Shown here: positions 62,660 to 64,000 of the stretch, one piece after another | How positions within the stretch are numbered: position 1 is the first letter of the stretch | Layout of the letters: each line of letters opens with the position of its first letter | Assembly (NCBI GenBank): GCA_001770775.1 | Contig: MESA01000041.1 | Span: forward strand, 62,001-126,000 | Direction of reading: 5' to 3' | Origin: Burkholderiales bacterium RIFCSPHIGHO2_12_FULL_63_20 | Lineage (GTDB): Bacteria > Pseudomonadota > Gammaproteobacteria > Burkholderiales > Burkholderiaceae_C | DNA: 64,000 bases | Notes under the pieces: model-generated | The model's input: the letters and a program-made list of their open reading frames with translations, nothing else | What the model was told of the DNA's origin: nothing | Databases searched by the model: none | Program-made: the position numbers and the translations under genes

Positions 62660-63825
62660 GCCAGTTCAGTGCACGCGTCGCCATCATCGGCGGCGGTCTC
62701 AGCGGGCTCACGGCAGCGATGCTGCTGGAACAGCAGGGCGTGCGTGACGTCGTGCTGTTCGAGGCGCGCCACACGCTGGGCGGTCGCATTTTGTCTGTGG
62801 ATGCGGGCGGGTCGGTCGTGGATGCCCGTGAGCCGGCGCTCGATCGCTTCGACCTTGGGCCCAGCTGGTTCTGGCCTGGCTTGCAGCCGCAGCTCGATCG
62901 GCTCGTGGACGAACTCGGTCTGCGGCGCTTCGCGCAGTTCGAAGACGGCGACTTGCTCGTCGAGCGCACGCCCCGCGAGGCGCCGCTGCGCATGAAGGGG
63001 TACGCCAGTTCACCCCCCTCGATGAGGTTGGCCGGTGGCACGGGGGCGCTGATCGCTGCGATCCGTGCTCGGCTCGACCACACTCAGCTGCGCACCGGTC
63101 AGACGGTGCGGCGCCTGTGCCGGGTCGGATCCCATGTCGACCTGCGCAGCGAGGACGCATCGGGGGCGCTCACCACCTGGCGTGTCGACCAGGTGCTGTT
63201 GGCGCTGCCCCCGCGCCTAGCCGAGGACCGCATCACCTTCGAGCCGCCACTGCCGAGCGACCTGGCCAGCCGCTGGCGTGCCACGCCGACCTGGATGGCG
63301 CCGCACGCGAAGTACGTCGCCGTGTATGACGCGCCGTTCTGGCGTGACCAGGGGTTGTCTGGCTCAGCGCGAAGCGCACTGGGGCCGATGGCCGAGATCC
63401 ATGATGTCTCCATGCCCGGCGGCCATGCGGCGCTGTTCGGCTTTGTGGGCGTGCCCGCGCGAGGGCGTCGCGATGTGCCTGACGGTGTGCTGCGAGCGCA
63501 TTGCCGCGCGCAACTGGGGCGGCTGTTTGGTGAACGCGCCACCACGCCCGTTGCGGATGCGTTGAAAGACTGGGCGATGGACCCATTGACCGCCACGGAC
63601 GCCGATCAGGACAGCGGCGGGCAGCACGGCGAGGCGCCCCCAAGGTGTGCCGACAGCGGGCCTTGGCAGGGGTGCCTGACCGGCATCGGCAGCGAGTGGT
63701 CGAGGCAGTTCCCGGGCTACCTGGCCGGTGCGGTCGAGGCTGCCGCCCACGGTGTGCAGGACTGTCTGGCGTCAGCAAGTTCCCAGCCGTGCGGGGGGAT
63801 CGTGCTGACGGTGCAGCGTCGATAG
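62656..63825 (+). CDS. FAD-dependent amine oxidase/desaturase-like protein
   Basis: 389-residue flavoprotein of the monoamine oxidase superfamily. The N-terminal dinucleotide-binding motif is VAIIGGGLSGLTAAMLLEQQ followed by FEARHTLGGRIL. An inserted DLGPSWFWPGLQPQLDRLVD precedes the substrate region, and the second FAD contact is near QVLLALPPRLAEDRITFEPP. The C-terminal GIGSEWSRQFPGYLAGAVEA includes the family's FAD-capping segment. It is coupled to the ChrR-like cupin gene. The substrate is unknown. The frame is open 276 bases further upstream inside the cupin gene, but the FAD motif shows this start. Confidence 0.85.
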   Translation: MSQFSARVAIIGGGLSGLTAAMLLEQQGVRDVVLFEARHTLGGRILSVDAGGSVVDAREPALDRFDLGPSWFWPGLQPQLDRLVDELGLRRFAQFEDGDLLVERTPREAPLRMKGYASSPPSMRLAGGTGALIAAIRARLDHTQLRTGQTVRRLCRVGSHVDLRSEDASGALTTWRVDQVLLALPPRLAEDRITFEPPLPSDLASRWRATPTWMAPHAKYVAVYDAPFWRDQGLSGSARSALGPMAEIHDVSMPGGHAALFGFVGVPARGRRDVPDGVLRAHCRAQLGRLFGERATTPVADALKDWAMDPLTATDADQDSGGQHGEAPPRCADSGPWQGCLTGIGSEWSRQFPGYLAGAVEAAAHGVQDCLASASSQPCGGIVLTVQRR

Positions 63826-63846
63826 CGCAGCGCCTGACGCATGGGT

Positions 63847-64000
63847 TCAACGCAGCGGCAGATCGCGCCGCAGCACCACGGGCTTGCCACCAAAGCGCAG
63901 CTTGGACATCCAATGCGCCAGGGCCGAATCCAGGTGGTCGGCATGGCCGGGAAACCAGGCCGCCAGGTGCTCGACCAGGTCGCGGCAGATGGCCGGGTCG
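63847..64000 (-). CDS. 3' end of an unidentified gene, cut by window edge
   Basis: The last 50 codons of a minus-strand frame are visible, ending LRRDLPLR at TGA (63849-63847). The peptide includes CRDLVEHLAAWFPGHADHLD and HWMSKLRFGGKPVVL. Codon choice is GC-rich at third positions, like the neighbours. I do not recognise the family from this fragment. Confidence 0.45.
   Translation of the reverse strand, partial: DPAICRDLVEHLAAWFPGHADHLDSALAHWMSKLRFGGKPVVLRRDLPLR

Overview
The window is a piece of a high-GC betaproteobacterial chromosome. The housekeeping genes (lpxC, folB, ttcA, glmU, glmS, rluE and a RIO-type kinase), single-chain pyruvate carboxylase, Gram-negative porin and large LysR content fit Burkholderiales, probably a Comamonadaceae- or Sphaerotilaceae-like lineage. 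This assignment rests on gene content alone. I saw no rRNA, tRNA, insertion sequence, CRISPR array or prophage gene.

Layout. 1-11.9 kb is core genome: partial prpE, lpxC, a MidA-type methyltransferase, folM-like and folB genes, ttcA, a DUF4136-like lipoprotein, glmU, a J-like membrane protein, an Lrp/AsnC regulator and glmS. 12.0-15.6 kb is an accessory patch with an orphan StyA-like flavoprotein monooxygenase, an AraC regulator, a small cupin and an SDR. 15.6-29.2 kb is mostly minus-strand: two MFS transporters, pyruvate carboxylase, a LysR gene and a cluster matching the itaconate catabolic locus (ich, acyl-CoA dehydrogenase, ict, MmgE/PrpD, ccl) with a divergent LysR gene. Its products, acetyl-CoA and pyruvate, would feed the neighbouring pyruvate carboxylase.

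29.2-59.3 kb is the most interesting part. Two parallel, paralogous catabolic modules lie on the plus strand, each preceded by a divergent LysR gene of the same subfamily. Module A (30.5-44.1 kb) runs: periplasmic binding protein, ABC ATPase, permease, HpaB-like hydroxylase, VOC extradiol dioxygenase, RidA, flavin reductase, molybdenum hydroxylase large subunit, YciI, CoxG, Mo-hydroxylase FeS and FAD subunits, FAH-family enzyme, RraA-family aldolase; a terminator and a porin follow. Module B (48.3-59.3 kb) runs: binding protein, ABC ATPase, permease, HpaB, flavin reductase, VOC dioxygenase, RraA, cupin, ALDH7-like aldehyde dehydrogenase, RidA, FAH. An xdhC gene, needed for Mo-hydroxylase maturation, sits between them downstream of module B's LysR gene. 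The inferred chemistry is uptake, ring hydroxylation, extradiol ring opening, oxidation, hydrolysis and retro-aldol cleavage to central metabolites. The substrates cannot be read from the sequence. The modules share eight gene families but differ in the oxidising enzyme (Mo hydroxylase in A, ALDH in B).

59.4-64 kb returns to ordinary genes: rluE, a RIO-family kinase, a Roadblock-domain protein, a ChrR-like cupin coupled to an FAD amine oxidase, and the 3' end of an unidentified gene.
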